Origin: Sphingomonadales bacterium
GTDB taxonomy: Bacteria > Pseudomonadota > Alphaproteobacteria > Sphingomonadales > Sphingomonadaceae
Direction of reading: 5' to 3'
DNA length: 19,206 nt
Assembly: GCA_027489295.1 (NCBI GenBank)
Contig: JAIYAA010000119.1
Span: 1-19,206, forward strand
The translations under genes were made by a program, and so were the position numbers. The notes under the pieces are model-generated. The model was not told the origin of the DNA. It made no database searches and saw nothing but the letters and a program-made list of their open reading frames with translations. Positions 1-7,443 of this stretch are shown here, piece after piece; within the stretch, counting starts at the first letter, position 1, and each line of letters begins with the position of its first letter.

Positions 1-455
1 ACCTTGCCGTAGATCAGGCCGCTGTCGCCCGCGCGGAAGCCGAAGCGGCCGGCGGCGCCATATTCCCAATCGATGTCGCCGCTCACGCCCTTGGCGACGT
101 TACCTTCGGCGCCGACGAAGACCGGGCCCAGCGGCACGTTCACGCCGACCACGCCCTGCACCAGCGCGCCGTCGAGGCGATACTTGTTCGGCGGGATCGG
201 GATGCCGGCGTTGGGCTGACGATCGAAACGCTCCCAGCCGCCGAGTACGCCGAAATAGGGCTCGATGCCGAATGCCTTGGAGCCGTCGGGCGAACGCGGG
301 GTCTCGCTGTCCTGTGCGCTGGTCGTGCTCGTGGTGGTGGTGTCGGCGGACGTGGTCGCCATCGTGCCAGCGCCGGTGGTGGTGTCCTGCGCGAAGGCCG
401 GGACGGCGAAGGGGAGCGCGGCAGTTGCTGCCGCGACGGCGATGAATTTACGCAT
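1..455 (-). CDS. Outer-membrane beta-barrel (porin-like) protein, N-terminal part only
   Basis: The frame starts at 455 and runs off the left edge, leaving 151 residues. Residues 1-22 are a Sec signal peptide: basic MRK, an Ala-rich core, and a likely cut after AFA (residue 22). A Thr/Ser-rich, probably disordered linker follows to about residue 52. Next come alternating aromatic/glycine strands (KAFGIEPYFGVLGGWERF, later GAAGRFGFRAG) typical of small 8-stranded OmpA/OMP_b-brl barrels. The upstream signal is a GAGG about 11 nt before the ATG. A role as a surface barrel is inferred from fold type; substrate and exact family are unknown. The C-terminal strands and terminal Phe cannot be checked here. 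Confidence 0.75.
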   Translation of the reverse strand, partial: MRKFIAVAAATAALPFAVPAFAQDTTTGAGTMATTSADTTTTSTTSAQDSETPRSPDGSKAFGIEPYFGVLGGWERFDRQPNAGIPIPPNKYRLDGALVQGVVGVNVPLGPVFVGAEGNVAKGVSGDIDWEYGAAGRFGFRAGDSGLIYGK

Positions 456-548
456 GGGGGGAGAACCTCGACGCTTGTTGAAACACTAATCTTCAGCGGC
501 TCCGCGACATGAGGTCGGGTGGCTGGAGATGCGCGGTTAATGCCCGGG

Positions 549-572
549 CCGGGGACATGGTTGCGTCCCCGG
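549..572. repeat. GC-rich inverted repeat (hairpin) in the spacer before the barrel gene
   Basis: CCGGGGAC (549-556) and GTCCCCGG (565-572) are perfect 8-bp complements around an 8-nt loop. The pair lies in the 185-bp gap between the DUF4893 stop (641) and the barrel start (455). No T-run follows on the minus strand, so it is not a standard terminator. It could be a 5'-UTR stem of the barrel mRNA or a weak 3' hairpin of the DUF4893 mRNA. A smaller inverted repeat (GTTGC/GCAAC, 592-607) lies beside it. Confidence 0.4.
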
Positions 573-640
573 GAAGCTTTCCGTGGAAAGTGTTGCATTG
601 CAGCAACGGTTTCTGTCGCCGGGATGAACGGCGCCGCGAT

Positions 641-1306
641 TCAGCCCTTGGGCTGGCCTTCGGGCGGCACGGGGGTCAACTCATAGAGGTCGACGCTGCC
701 GGGCAGCGCCCCGGGAACCGCCAGCCGCCAGCGGAACGCGCCGAACCGCTCGACCATGCCCACCACGTCGCGCGCGCCGGGATTGCCATAGCCGATGTCG
801 TTGGCGCCGGCCTTTGCCTGGCGGGCGCCGAGGAACACGTAGCGCCGTCCGTCCGGGAACACATAGCCGGCGACGATGTCGGTTCCGGTCTGCTTGGCGA
901 GGCCGAGCGGGGCGTCGTCTGCCTCCTCGGTCGCAGCGGAGATGTAGCAGAATCCGGCCGGGCTGGGCTGCACCAGCGCGCGACCGGCGGGGCCCCGCTT
1001 CAGGTGCAGCGTGCGGCAGCGATAGGAGCCGGGCGGCAGCGCGGGATGCGGCTGGCCGGCATCCGGATCGAGCACGGCGCCCTGCAGCTTGCGCACCGGC
1101 GCGCGTACCCCGTCATAGAGCTGGCGCCAGTCGGCGGGCAGGCTCTCCAGCCGCGACACGTCGGCGTCGGCGATACGGGTGCGCCACAAGGGGGGTGGCG
1201 GGGCGGTTTCGACGATGGCGGTCGGGCGCACACCCGTTTCGGCGCTGCCGGCATGGCAGCCCGCCAGCATGGGCAAGACGAGCATCGCGCAGGCGAGCCG
1301 GTGCAT
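641..1306 (-). CDS. DUF4893 family lipoprotein
   Basis: The product has 221 residues. It begins with a lipoprotein signal: hydrophobic residues 4-14 and lipobox L14-A15-G16-C17. The mature part has features I associate with DUF4893 proteins of sphingomonads: a W-R...DADVSRLESL start, a GAVLDPDAGQPHPALPPGSYRCR segment read as two shorter blocks, an FCYI strand, then a GLAKQTGT...GYVFPDG block near the middle. The ATG at 1306 is preceded by AGGGG about 9 nt upstream; the reading frame extends further upstream, but that stretch has no start signal and would remove the signal peptide. No catalytic motif is visible and the function of the family is unknown to me. The gene is divergent from sodC across a 236-bp gap with an AT-rich patch at 1361-1395 that may hold its promoter. 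Confidence 0.75.
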   Translation of the reverse strand: MHRLACAMLVLPMLAGCHAGSAETGVRPTAIVETAPPPPLWRTRIADADVSRLESLPADWRQLYDGVRAPVRKLQGAVLDPDAGQPHPALPPGSYRCRTLHLKRGPAGRALVQPSPAGFCYISAATEEADDAPLGLAKQTGTDIVAGYVFPDGRRYVFLGARQAKAGANDIGYGNPGARDVVGMVERFGAFRWRLAVPGALPGSVDLYELTPVPPEGQPKG

Positions 1307-1484
1307 GATGATGATCCCCTGTGGTCTTCCGCGCGCGGCCCTGCCGCTACGTCGGCCCCCTAAATTTCGTAAAGCAACATTAATGAAAAGTAAAAGCTGC
1401 GACGAGACGTGCCGCAATGCGGCGAGCCGAGCGACCGATACCGTGAAGCGGGCCAACGCAGCGGACTTGCGTTGCTTGCCTCTT

Positions 1485-1509
1485 GGAACCGGGCGCGCGA
1501 AGGGCCATT
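1485..1509 (+). promoter_or_regulatory. Possible EcfG-type (general stress) promoter of sodC, imperfect
   Basis: GGAAC (1485-1489), a 16-nt spacer and CATT (1506-1509) differ from the alphaproteobacterial EcfG consensus GGAAC-N16/17-CGTT at one position. The distance to the sodC ATG (33 nt) suits a promoter. The single mismatch falls in the -10 element, so this is a weak call. Confidence 0.25.
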
Positions 1510-1542
1510 ACGCTTGTTCAGGGATACGGCTGGAGACAGGAT

Positions 1543-2079
1543 ATGAAGGCTTGGGCAATCGCAGCGGGCGCGGCCGGCGTCGCGCTGATGCTGGGGGGCT
1601 GCGCGACCAAGGCGCAGAATGATCGCTACATGGCCGGCCGTTTCCGCGCCCAGGCAGAGCTCCACGACGCCGCCGGAAAGGTGGTGGGCACGGCGGTTGC
1701 CGAGCAGGTCGAGGGATCGATCCGCGTGCTGGTCGACGCCAACGGGCTCACCCCGGGGCCGCACGGCGTGCATGTCCATACGGTCGGTGCCTGCACCCCG
1801 CCGGACTTCGCCAGCGCCGGCGGTCACTGGAACCCCGCCGCCACCAAGCACGGCAAGGAAAACCCGATGGGCCCGCATGCCGGCGACCTGCCGAACATGA
1901 AGGTCGACGAGAAGGGCCATGGTCACATCACCTTCACGCTCGCCGGCGGCACCTTCGAGCAGCTGATGGATCAGGACGGCGCCGCACTCGTCGTCCATGC
2001 CGGGGAGGATGACTACAAGACCGATCCTGCCGGCAACAGCGGCGGCCGCATCGCCTGCGGCGTATTCCAGACGGTCTGA
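1543..2079 (+). CDS. sodC: Cu/Zn superoxide dismutase, lipoprotein form
   Basis: SodC converts superoxide to oxygen and hydrogen peroxide in the periplasm. The 178-residue product has a lipobox L17-G18-G19-C20, with Ala at +2, so it is probably anchored in the outer membrane. All expected ligands are present: copper H77, H79, H95 and H152; zinc H95 (bridging), H103, H112 and D115; disulfide C84-C172; and active-site R169 in the GNSGGRIACGV signature. Length fits bacterial SodC. The start at 1543 has GGAG 7 nt upstream and the lipoprotein signal begins at once. The gene stands alone, and its stop sits in a hairpin shared with the convergent transporter. Upstream at 1485, GGAAC-N16-CATT resembles an EcfG-type promoter with one mismatch. 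Confidence 0.95.
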   Translation: MKAWAIAAGAAGVALMLGGCATKAQNDRYMAGRFRAQAELHDAAGKVVGTAVAEQVEGSIRVLVDANGLTPGPHGVHVHTVGACTPPDFASAGGHWNPAATKHGKENPMGPHAGDLPNMKVDEKGHGHITFTLAGGTFEQLMDQDGAALVVHAGEDDYKTDPAGNSGGRIACGVFQTV

Positions 2080-2091
2080 CCGCTCAGACCG
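2072..2091. terminator. Hairpin spanning both convergent stop codons (sodC / MFS)
   Basis: CGGTCTGA (2072-2079), loop CCGC (2080-2083) and TCAGACCG (2084-2091) form a perfect 8-bp stem. The sodC TGA ends the left arm and the TCA (reverse-strand TGA) of the transporter begins the right arm. There is no T-run on either side, so it may be a mRNA-end hairpin or a weak bidirectional terminator rather than a classic intrinsic one. Confidence 0.45.
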
Positions 2092-3652
2092 CTTCGCCGG
2101 CGGCGCGGGCGCGGGCGAGCTTGCTCGCCTCCGCCGCCGGCAGCAGCCGATAGGCACCCCAGATCGACAGCAGCGCCAGCGGCACGCTGGCGAACAGCGC
2201 CAGCACGCCGGTCGCCAGATCGCCGGTCAGCGTTGCGATCCGTCCTGCGATATAGGGCCCGAGCGAGAGCCCGATCAGCGTTGTGCCGATGAAGAAGGCA
2301 GCGGTCGCCGTTCCCCGCATCCTCGGCAGCACCAGATCCTGCGTCGTGGCCGCTGCGGCGCCCAGCGGCCCGCAGATGAGGAACTGCGCCAGGGGCAGCA
2401 TCCACAGCGCGAAGGCGAGGCTCTGTGCGGTGAAGAACAGGGCGATCGGTGCCAGCGGCGCGAGGCATCCGAACAGGATGACATGGATCCGCCCCACCGG
2501 GCCGCGCGCCCGCAGCGCATCGGCGATGCGCCCGCCCAGGGTCACGCCCAGGAACCCGGCAAGCGCCACCGGCGCGCCGATCCAGAAGCCGAGCGCCCCC
2601 AGCTGCTCCGGCGGTATCGCAAAGCTCCGCCGCAGGAAGCTCGGCGCAAACCCCGCCATCGCATAGGACAGGAAGGTGTTGAGCCCATAGGCGAGCACCA
2701 CGCACAGAAAGGCCGGTGTGCCGACGATCAGCGCATGGGTCGCCGGATCGCGCCGCTTGAGCGCGGTCGCCCAACTGTAGACCGCATAGGCACCGGTGCC
2801 GACCGCGGTCCACTGCGCCAGCGGCTCGCCGAAGGCCACGAGCAGTGCCACCAGCCCGGCGACCAGGGCCAGCACCGCCAGGTTGCGCGCCAGCACCGTC
2901 GGGCCCAGCCGTGCTGCGCCGATCAGCGTAAACGGCGGCACGATCGTCAGCAGCTCCTCGAAAAAGGCGTGGAACGGGGCCGGATGCGTCGGTGTCGCCA
3001 TGCCCTCGGACAGGCCGCGGTGAGGCTCGCGCAGGGTGAAGACCAGGCCTGCGACGAGCAGCCCGGGCAGCCCGACTGCGAGGAACGCCGCCTGCCAGCC
3101 GACCAGCCCCAGCGGGCCGCCGGCGGGATAGGCATGGTTCCAGCGCTGCACGATCACCGCGCCGATGAACAGCGACAGGCCACCGCCCAAATAAATGCCT
3201 GAGGAATAGAGCGCGAGCGCGGTGGCGCGCAGCCGCTTCGGAAACCAGTCCGATATCAGCGAATAGGCCGCAGGGCTCGCGGTCGCCTCGCCGATGCCGA
3301 CGCCGATCCGGGCGAGACCGAGAACCAAGCCGGTGCGCGCGAAGCCGGAAAGCGCCGTCATGCTCGACCACAGGGCAAGGCCGGCAGTCATCAGCCGCAC
3401 CCGGTGCCAGTTGTCGGCCAGTCGGCCCAGCGGAATGCCGAACAGCGCGTAGAATACGCCGAACGCGGTGCCGTAGAGAAAGCCGATGTCCTGGTCGCGC
3501 AGGCCGAGGTCGCGCTTGATGTCGTCGGCCAGGATCGCAACGATCTGGCGATCGACGAAGTTCAGGATATAGACGAGCAACAGCAGCGACAGCACATACC
3601 AGGCATAGGGGGATGCCTTCGCCCCATCGGGCGTGGAGGGCAAGCTGGCCAT
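2084..3652 (-). CDS. MFS transporter, Spinster-like
   Basis: This 522-residue inner-membrane carrier opens with a short cytosolic tail and TM1 containing LNFVDRQIVAIL (about 30-41), a signature of Spinster-type major facilitator proteins. The TM2-TM3 loop has the MFS motif as GRLADNWHRVR. The usual 12-TM members are about 420-450 residues; here the centre, after the TM6 half-repeat, holds extra hydrophobic stretches (NLAVLALVAGLVALLVAFG and a second around VGTGAYAVYSWATAL), so about 14 segments are likely. The start at 3652 has GAGAGG just upstream. Substrate cannot be told from sequence; Spinster-type carriers move lipids or amphipathic small molecules. The gene is divergent from the phosphatase gene (81-bp gap) and convergent with sodC (4-bp gap). 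Confidence 0.85.
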   Translation of the reverse strand: MASLPSTPDGAKASPYAWYVLSLLLLVYILNFVDRQIVAILADDIKRDLGLRDQDIGFLYGTAFGVFYALFGIPLGRLADNWHRVRLMTAGLALWSSMTALSGFARTGLVLGLARIGVGIGEATASPAAYSLISDWFPKRLRATALALYSSGIYLGGGLSLFIGAVIVQRWNHAYPAGGPLGLVGWQAAFLAVGLPGLLVAGLVFTLREPHRGLSEGMATPTHPAPFHAFFEELLTIVPPFTLIGAARLGPTVLARNLAVLALVAGLVALLVAFGEPLAQWTAVGTGAYAVYSWATALKRRDPATHALIVGTPAFLCVVLAYGLNTFLSYAMAGFAPSFLRRSFAIPPEQLGALGFWIGAPVALAGFLGVTLGGRIADALRARGPVGRIHVILFGCLAPLAPIALFFTAQSLAFALWMLPLAQFLICGPLGAAAATTQDLVLPRMRGTATAAFFIGTTLIGLSLGPYIAGRIATLTGDLATGVLALFASVPLALLSIWGAYRLLPAAEASKLARARAAGEAV

Positions 3653-3733
3653 ATCCTCTCCTTCGGCTTGGTTCGTGCCGTTGCCAGCGAGGCTAGCAGA
3701 GCGTACCCGTTTTACGAAAGGATGAATCGCACG

Positions 3734-4204
3734 ATGGCCGACCCGGCATTCCTGTTCGTCTGCTTGGGGAATATCTGTCGTTCGCCGCTGGCCGAGGCGG
3801 CGTGTCGCGCGGCGGCGGAGGATGCAGGGGTTTCGGTGATCGCCGATTCGGCGGGCACCGGCGGCTGGCACGCCGGCGAGAAGCCCGACCGCCGCTCGAT
3901 CGCGGTTGCGGCGCAGCACGGTATCGACATTTCGGGCCAGCGTGCGCGCCAGGTGGAACGCGCCGATTTCGATCGCTTCGATCACATCCTCGCGCTCGAT
4001 CCCCAGAACCTCGCCGATCTGCGTCGGATCGCGCCCGCAAGCGGCCGTGCCCGGCTCCGGCTCCTGCTCGATGCGGTGCCCGGCTGGGAAGGGCGCGCGG
4101 TCGACGACCCCTATTATGGCGGCCCCGATGGATTCGACCGCACCTGGGACGAGGTGCGCGCCGCAGCCGATCGGCTGGTCGAGGAACTCGTACAAACCCG
4201 TTGA
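3734..4204 (+). CDS. Low-molecular-weight protein-tyrosine phosphatase
   Basis: The protein hydrolyses phosphotyrosine on cytosolic substrates by a cysteinyl-phosphate mechanism. The 156 residues match the family length. The P-loop C(X)5R lies at the N-terminus: C10-LGNIC-R16-S17, with C10 as nucleophile. The general acid is D125 in the DPYY motif (125-128). Start choice is uncertain: ATG 3734 has AAAGG 12 nt upstream, while an in-frame ATG at 3722 would add four residues but abuts the same AAAGG with no spacing; I prefer 3734. A reductase gene follows after 21 nt, so the two are probably co-transcribed. No tyrosine kinase or exopolysaccharide gene is adjacent, so the usual capsule-control role has no support here. 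Confidence 0.92.
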   Translation: MADPAFLFVCLGNICRSPLAEAACRAAAEDAGVSVIADSAGTGGWHAGEKPDRRSIAVAAQHGIDISGQRARQVERADFDRFDHILALDPQNLADLRRIAPASGRARLRLLLDAVPGWEGRAVDDPYYGGPDGFDRTWDEVRAAADRLVEELVQTR

Positions 4205-4225
4205 ACGAACACAAGGAGAGGAACC

Positions 4226-5353
4226 ATGGCCCTTACCGGACGCGAACTGCGCTCGACGCTCACCGAAGACGGCACGCTGCGCCTGTCGCTGGAGCACGTC
4301 GACTATGCCGATCCTGCTGCGGATGAGGTGATCGTCCGAATCGAGGCGGCGCCGATCAACCCCAGTGATCTGGGACTGCTGCTCGGGCCGGCGCAGGTCG
4401 ACACGCTGCGCGAGGAGGGCAGCGCTGAGGCGCCGGTGCTCGCATTCGACGTGCCCAAGGGCCGGCTATCCAGCATGAAGGCGCGGCTCGGCCAGTCGAT
4501 GCCGGTGGGTAATGAAGGCGCGGGGACGGTGGTCGCGGCGGGCGCCGACGCGGCGGCGCTGATCGGCAAACGTGTCGCGATGATCGGCGGGGCGATGTTC
4601 GCCGACTATCGCACGCTCAAGGCGCGCGATGTGGTGCCGCTGCCGGAGGGGACGAGCGCGGCCGAGGGCGCGGCGATCTTCGTCAATCCGATGACTGCGC
4701 TGGGCTTTGTCGAGACGATGAAGCGGGAAGGGCACAGCGCGATCGTCCATACCGCCGCCGCGTCGAACCTCGGCCAGATGCTGCAGAAGATCTGCCTCGC
4801 CGACGGCGTTCCTCTGGTCAACATCGTGCGGTCCGAGGAGCAGGCAGCGATCCTGAAGGGCATCGGCGCGACCCATGTCGTCAACAGCCGTGACGAGGAT
4901 TTCCGCGCGAAGCTGACCGATGCGGTGGCCGAAACCGGCGCGACGATCGCCTTCGACGCGATCGGCGGCGGCACGCTCGGCAGCGACATCCTCCAGGCGA
5001 TGGAGGCCGCGGCGGTACGCAAGATGGCCGAATACAGCCGATATGGATCCGATCAGTTCAAGCAGCTCTATATCTACGGCGCGCTCGATCTTGCGCCGAC
5101 CACGCTCAATCGACTGTCCTTCGGCTTCCAGTGGAGCGTTTCCGGCTGGTTGCTGCTGCCATTCTTCCGCAAGGCCGGGATGGAGACGCTGGCAGCGATG
5201 CGCACCCGCGTGCTGGCCGAATTGTCCACCACTTTCGCGAGTCGCTACACCCGCACCATCGGCCTTGCCGAAGCGCTGCAGCCCGATGTGGTGCGTGCGT
5301 ACGAGCGCAAGGCAACGGGTGAGAAGTTCCTGATCGATCCGGGGCTTGGCTGA
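4226..5353 (+). CDS. Medium-chain NAD(P)H-dependent reductase (quinone-oxidoreductase-like, zinc-free)
   Basis: The product has 375 residues. The N-terminal GroES-like domain contains RIEAAPINPSDLGLLLG (about 38-54) and VGNEGAGTVVAAG (about 93-105). The nucleotide-binding part contains HTAAASNLGQM (about 174-184) and the typical GATHVVNS turn. The cysteine/histidine ligands of zinc alcohol dehydrogenases are absent, which places it with zinc-free quinone or enoyl reductases of the MDR superfamily. The C-terminal part is atypical (SFGFQWSVSGWLLLPFF, about 298-314), hydrophobic enough to suggest a substrate pocket or membrane contact. AAGGAG lies 7 nt before the ATG. It follows the phosphatase gene by 21 nt on the same strand. 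Substrate is unknown. Confidence 0.85.
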   Translation: MALTGRELRSTLTEDGTLRLSLEHVDYADPAADEVIVRIEAAPINPSDLGLLLGPAQVDTLREEGSAEAPVLAFDVPKGRLSSMKARLGQSMPVGNEGAGTVVAAGADAAALIGKRVAMIGGAMFADYRTLKARDVVPLPEGTSAAEGAAIFVNPMTALGFVETMKREGHSAIVHTAAASNLGQMLQKICLADGVPLVNIVRSEEQAAILKGIGATHVVNSRDEDFRAKLTDAVAETGATIAFDAIGGGTLGSDILQAMEAAAVRKMAEYSRYGSDQFKQLYIYGALDLAPTTLNRLSFGFQWSVSGWLLLPFFRKAGMETLAAMRTRVLAELSTTFASRYTRTIGLAEALQPDVVRAYERKATGEKFLIDPGLG

Positions 5354-5521
5354 GGAGATTGAAACGGCCCCGTACCAATACCGATGGTCCTTCGGACAGG
5401 TTGTTTCTAATATTTGTCAAATCGGACCAAACGTTCTCGCGTCGTCCTACAATGCGCCTTGGGTGAGCTAAGAGGGCGACAGACGCTGCCGCGTCATTGC
5501 GCCCCGCATTGAGGGACGACA

Positions 5522-6901
5522 ATGCTGCATTGGTTCGAAGTGAAGGCTCCCATTCGGGAGAAGCTGAAGGTCGCGTTCGGGGCGATCCTGGGGATCATGG
5601 CGCTTCTGGCGGTGCTCAACCTAGTGCTGCCGCACTGGGTGATGCTGGGGCTGAATGTGCTGGTGATCGCGGTCGCCTTTGGCATGACGCGGATGTTCAG
5701 CCGTATGATCGCCGATCCCTATGTTGCGACCGTCGTGCGGATGGAGGGTCTTGCCGCCGGCGATCTGCAGGCGCCGATCGCGCACACCAATTATGAAGAC
5801 TGTATCGGCCGCATCTCGCGCGCGATGCTCGTTTTCCGCGATGCGGCGGTGGCGCAGAAGGGGGCGGCGGAACAGCAGGCAGAGGTAGTCCGCGTGCTCG
5901 GTCACTCGCTGGAACGGCTCGCCAAGGGCGACCTGACCGCCGACGTGACGGCGGAGGTACCCGGCGCCAATGCCATCCTCAAGACCAACTTCAACGAGGC
6001 GCTGGCCGCGCTGCGCGAGCTTGTGCGCTCGGTCACACTGTCGGCCGAGACGATCAGCACCGGATCCCGCGAGATTGCCAGCGCGTCCGAGGACCTGTCC
6101 CGCCGCACCGAAAGCGCCGCGGCGAGCCTGCAGCAGACTGTCCACTCGATCAGCGAGATGGACCAGCGACTGCGCAGCACTGCCGGCAGCGCCAGCCAGA
6201 CGGTGTCGCGCGCCGATGGCGCGATCGCGTCGGTCCAGGCCGGCCGTGACGTGGCGGACGAAGCGGTTTCCGCGATGGGCCGCGTGTCGGAAAGCGCCAA
6301 GGGCATCGACGCGGTGATCGAGGGGCTCGACAAGATCGCCTTCCAGACCCGCGTTCTCGCGATGAACGCCGCCGTCGAAGCGGGGCGTGCCGGCGAGGCG
6401 GGTCGCGGCTTCGCGGTCGTCGCCGATCTCGTCTCGGCGCTCGCGATGCGCGCGGAAGAGGAAGCCGGCCGTGCCCGCGACCAGCTGACCACCACCCAGG
6501 CCGATGTTACCGCCGCCGTGGGCATGGTGCAGCGGGTTGACGAAGCCTTCGCCGCGATCGCCACCGATGTGCGCGAAGTGCACGACCTGCTCGGCAACAT
6601 GGCGACCGCCAACCAGGCGCAGGCCTCCTCGATCGGCGAGATCAGCACGGCGATTTCGGTGATGGACCAGGCGACGCAGCAGAATGCGGCGATGGTCGAG
6701 CAGACCTCGGCCGCCGCACGCAACCTGAGCGGCGAAGTCGAAGCGCTCCAGCGTCAGGCGCAAGCCTTCACGGTCGAGGGCGGCCACAATGCGCGGATGA
6801 GCCTGCCGCTGCGCCGGCCGGACCTATCGAAGCGCCCGGCATCGCGTGCCCGGCCCGCGCCTGCCCGTGCGATGGCAGAGGGAGACTGGGCGTCGTTCTG
6901 A
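5522..6901 (+). CDS. Methyl-accepting chemotaxis protein without a periplasmic sensor domain
   Basis: This 459-residue receptor signals to CheA/CheW. Two closely spaced TM helices (about 18-36 and 40-57) leave almost no periplasmic part. A HAMP-like region follows (about 58-111) and a second one around LERLAKGDLTADV (about 131-142). The coiled-coil signalling domain carries the hairpin tip AFQTRVLAMNAAVEAGRAGE and GRGFAVVA, close to consensus but with R for N after AFQT and DLVSALAMR in place of the usual EVRxLAxRS. A Pro/Arg/Ala-rich tail ends in DWASF, matching the xWxxF pentapeptide that docks CheR/CheB in other receptors. GAGGGA sits 5 nt before the ATG. No other che gene is in the window. 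Input may be cytosolic, membrane or redox state. Confidence 0.92.
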   Translation: MLHWFEVKAPIREKLKVAFGAILGIMALLAVLNLVLPHWVMLGLNVLVIAVAFGMTRMFSRMIADPYVATVVRMEGLAAGDLQAPIAHTNYEDCIGRISRAMLVFRDAAVAQKGAAEQQAEVVRVLGHSLERLAKGDLTADVTAEVPGANAILKTNFNEALAALRELVRSVTLSAETISTGSREIASASEDLSRRTESAAASLQQTVHSISEMDQRLRSTAGSASQTVSRADGAIASVQAGRDVADEAVSAMGRVSESAKGIDAVIEGLDKIAFQTRVLAMNAAVEAGRAGEAGRGFAVVADLVSALAMRAEEEAGRARDQLTTTQADVTAAVGMVQRVDEAFAAIATDVREVHDLLGNMATANQAQASSIGEISTAISVMDQATQQNAAMVEQTSAAARNLSGEVEALQRQAQAFTVEGGHNARMSLPLRRPDLSKRPASRARPAPARAMAEGDWASF

Positions 6902-6916
6902 CGACGCCCCGCCGCC

Positions 6917-7387
6917 TCAGCCCTCCACCCCGGCATGGGCGTGGAGGCGCTGGCGGCTCGACAGCAGCGTCCCCACCGGCTCGGCGATCGGCGCAAACAT
7001 GCCGAGCCCGAGCCGCTGGCCTGGCAAGTTGACGTACACCGCCTCGATGCCGCGGGCGCTATAGGCCTCGTGCCAGAAGCCGGCGCCCTGCGGATCCTTC
7101 AGGAAATCGCGCCACCAGATGCTGTGCGGGGCGCTCCGGGTGAAGGCCTCGAGGCTGGGCAGGTCGCGCCAATATTGGCGGAAGCCGACATGGTTCCAGC
7201 CAAACAGCATCCCGTCCTCGGCCAGCAGCCCGTCCGGCGGGTTCTTCTTGATGTCGGCGAGCCCACGGCCGATCCGCATCATCGCGGGAAGCGCGCGCAG
7301 CCGGCGCAGCTTGAAGCCCAGAATCACGACAATCAGTTCGGGATAGGCAGCGAGATCGACCGTTTCGCGGCGCGGTTTGGCTTGCAT
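6917..7387 (-). CDS. DUF4188 domain protein (putative monooxygenase-like, dimeric alpha-beta barrel type)
   Basis: The product has 156 residues with features I associate with DUF4188: an early ELIVVILGFKLRRLRALP strand-helix, MMRIGRGL, a WNHVGFRQYWRDLPSLEAFTR segment (two overlapping short motifs), then WWRDFL...GFWHEAYS and a closing IEAVYVNLP strand. Family members are sometimes annotated as heme-type aldoxime dehydratase or monooxygenase relatives, but the reaction is not established. AAGGAG lies 7 nt before the ATG at 7387. The gene is divergent from a TetR regulator across a 56-bp spacer holding two copies of a palindrome, so repression by that TetR protein is likely and the product may act on the compound that the regulator senses. 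Confidence 0.8.
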   Translation of the reverse strand: MQAKPRRETVDLAAYPELIVVILGFKLRRLRALPAMMRIGRGLADIKKNPPDGLLAEDGMLFGWNHVGFRQYWRDLPSLEAFTRSAPHSIWWRDFLKDPQGAGFWHEAYSARGIEAVYVNLPGQRLGLGMFAPIAEPVGTLLSSRQRLHAHAGVEG

Positions 7388-7400
7388 GGCGAGTCTCCTT

Positions 7401-7415
7401 GTTTACAATGTACAC
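7401..7415. promoter_or_regulatory. Putative TetR operator, copy 1 (imperfect)
   Basis: GTTTAC-AAT-GTACAC is the same 6-3-6 palindrome as at 7426-7440 with one mismatched position. It lies right before the ribosome-binding site of the DUF4188 gene, where bound repressor would block its transcription. Confidence 0.65.
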
Positions 7416-7425
7416 GGTAAAGCAG

Positions 7426-7440
7426 GTTTACGGTGTAAAC
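7426..7440. promoter_or_regulatory. Putative TetR operator, copy 2 (perfect)
   Basis: GTTTAC-GGT-GTAAAC is a perfect 6-bp inverted repeat with a 3-nt centre. Its centre is 25 bp from that of copy 1 and it ends 3 nt before the regulator's ATG (7444). The location implies autorepression. Confidence 0.7.
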
Positions 7441-7443
7441 AAG

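Noticed and set aside
1997..3202. 401-codon plus-strand open frame across the MFS gene
   Set aside because: Gln/Arg-rich low-complexity translation opposite a well-supported membrane protein.
5414..5453. TTGTCA (5414) and TACAAT (5448) as the chemoreceptor promoter
   Set aside because: The two hexamers are 28 nt apart, too far for one sigma-70 promoter, and no flagellar sigma-28 pattern was found.
5621..6787. 388-codon open frame antisense to the chemoreceptor
   Set aside because: The chemoreceptor frame has clear motifs; the antisense product is Arg/Gly/His-rich and has none.
7399..7443. TTG start at 7399 for the TetR gene
   Set aside because: It would place both operator palindromes in the coding region and add residues unlike the family N-terminus.
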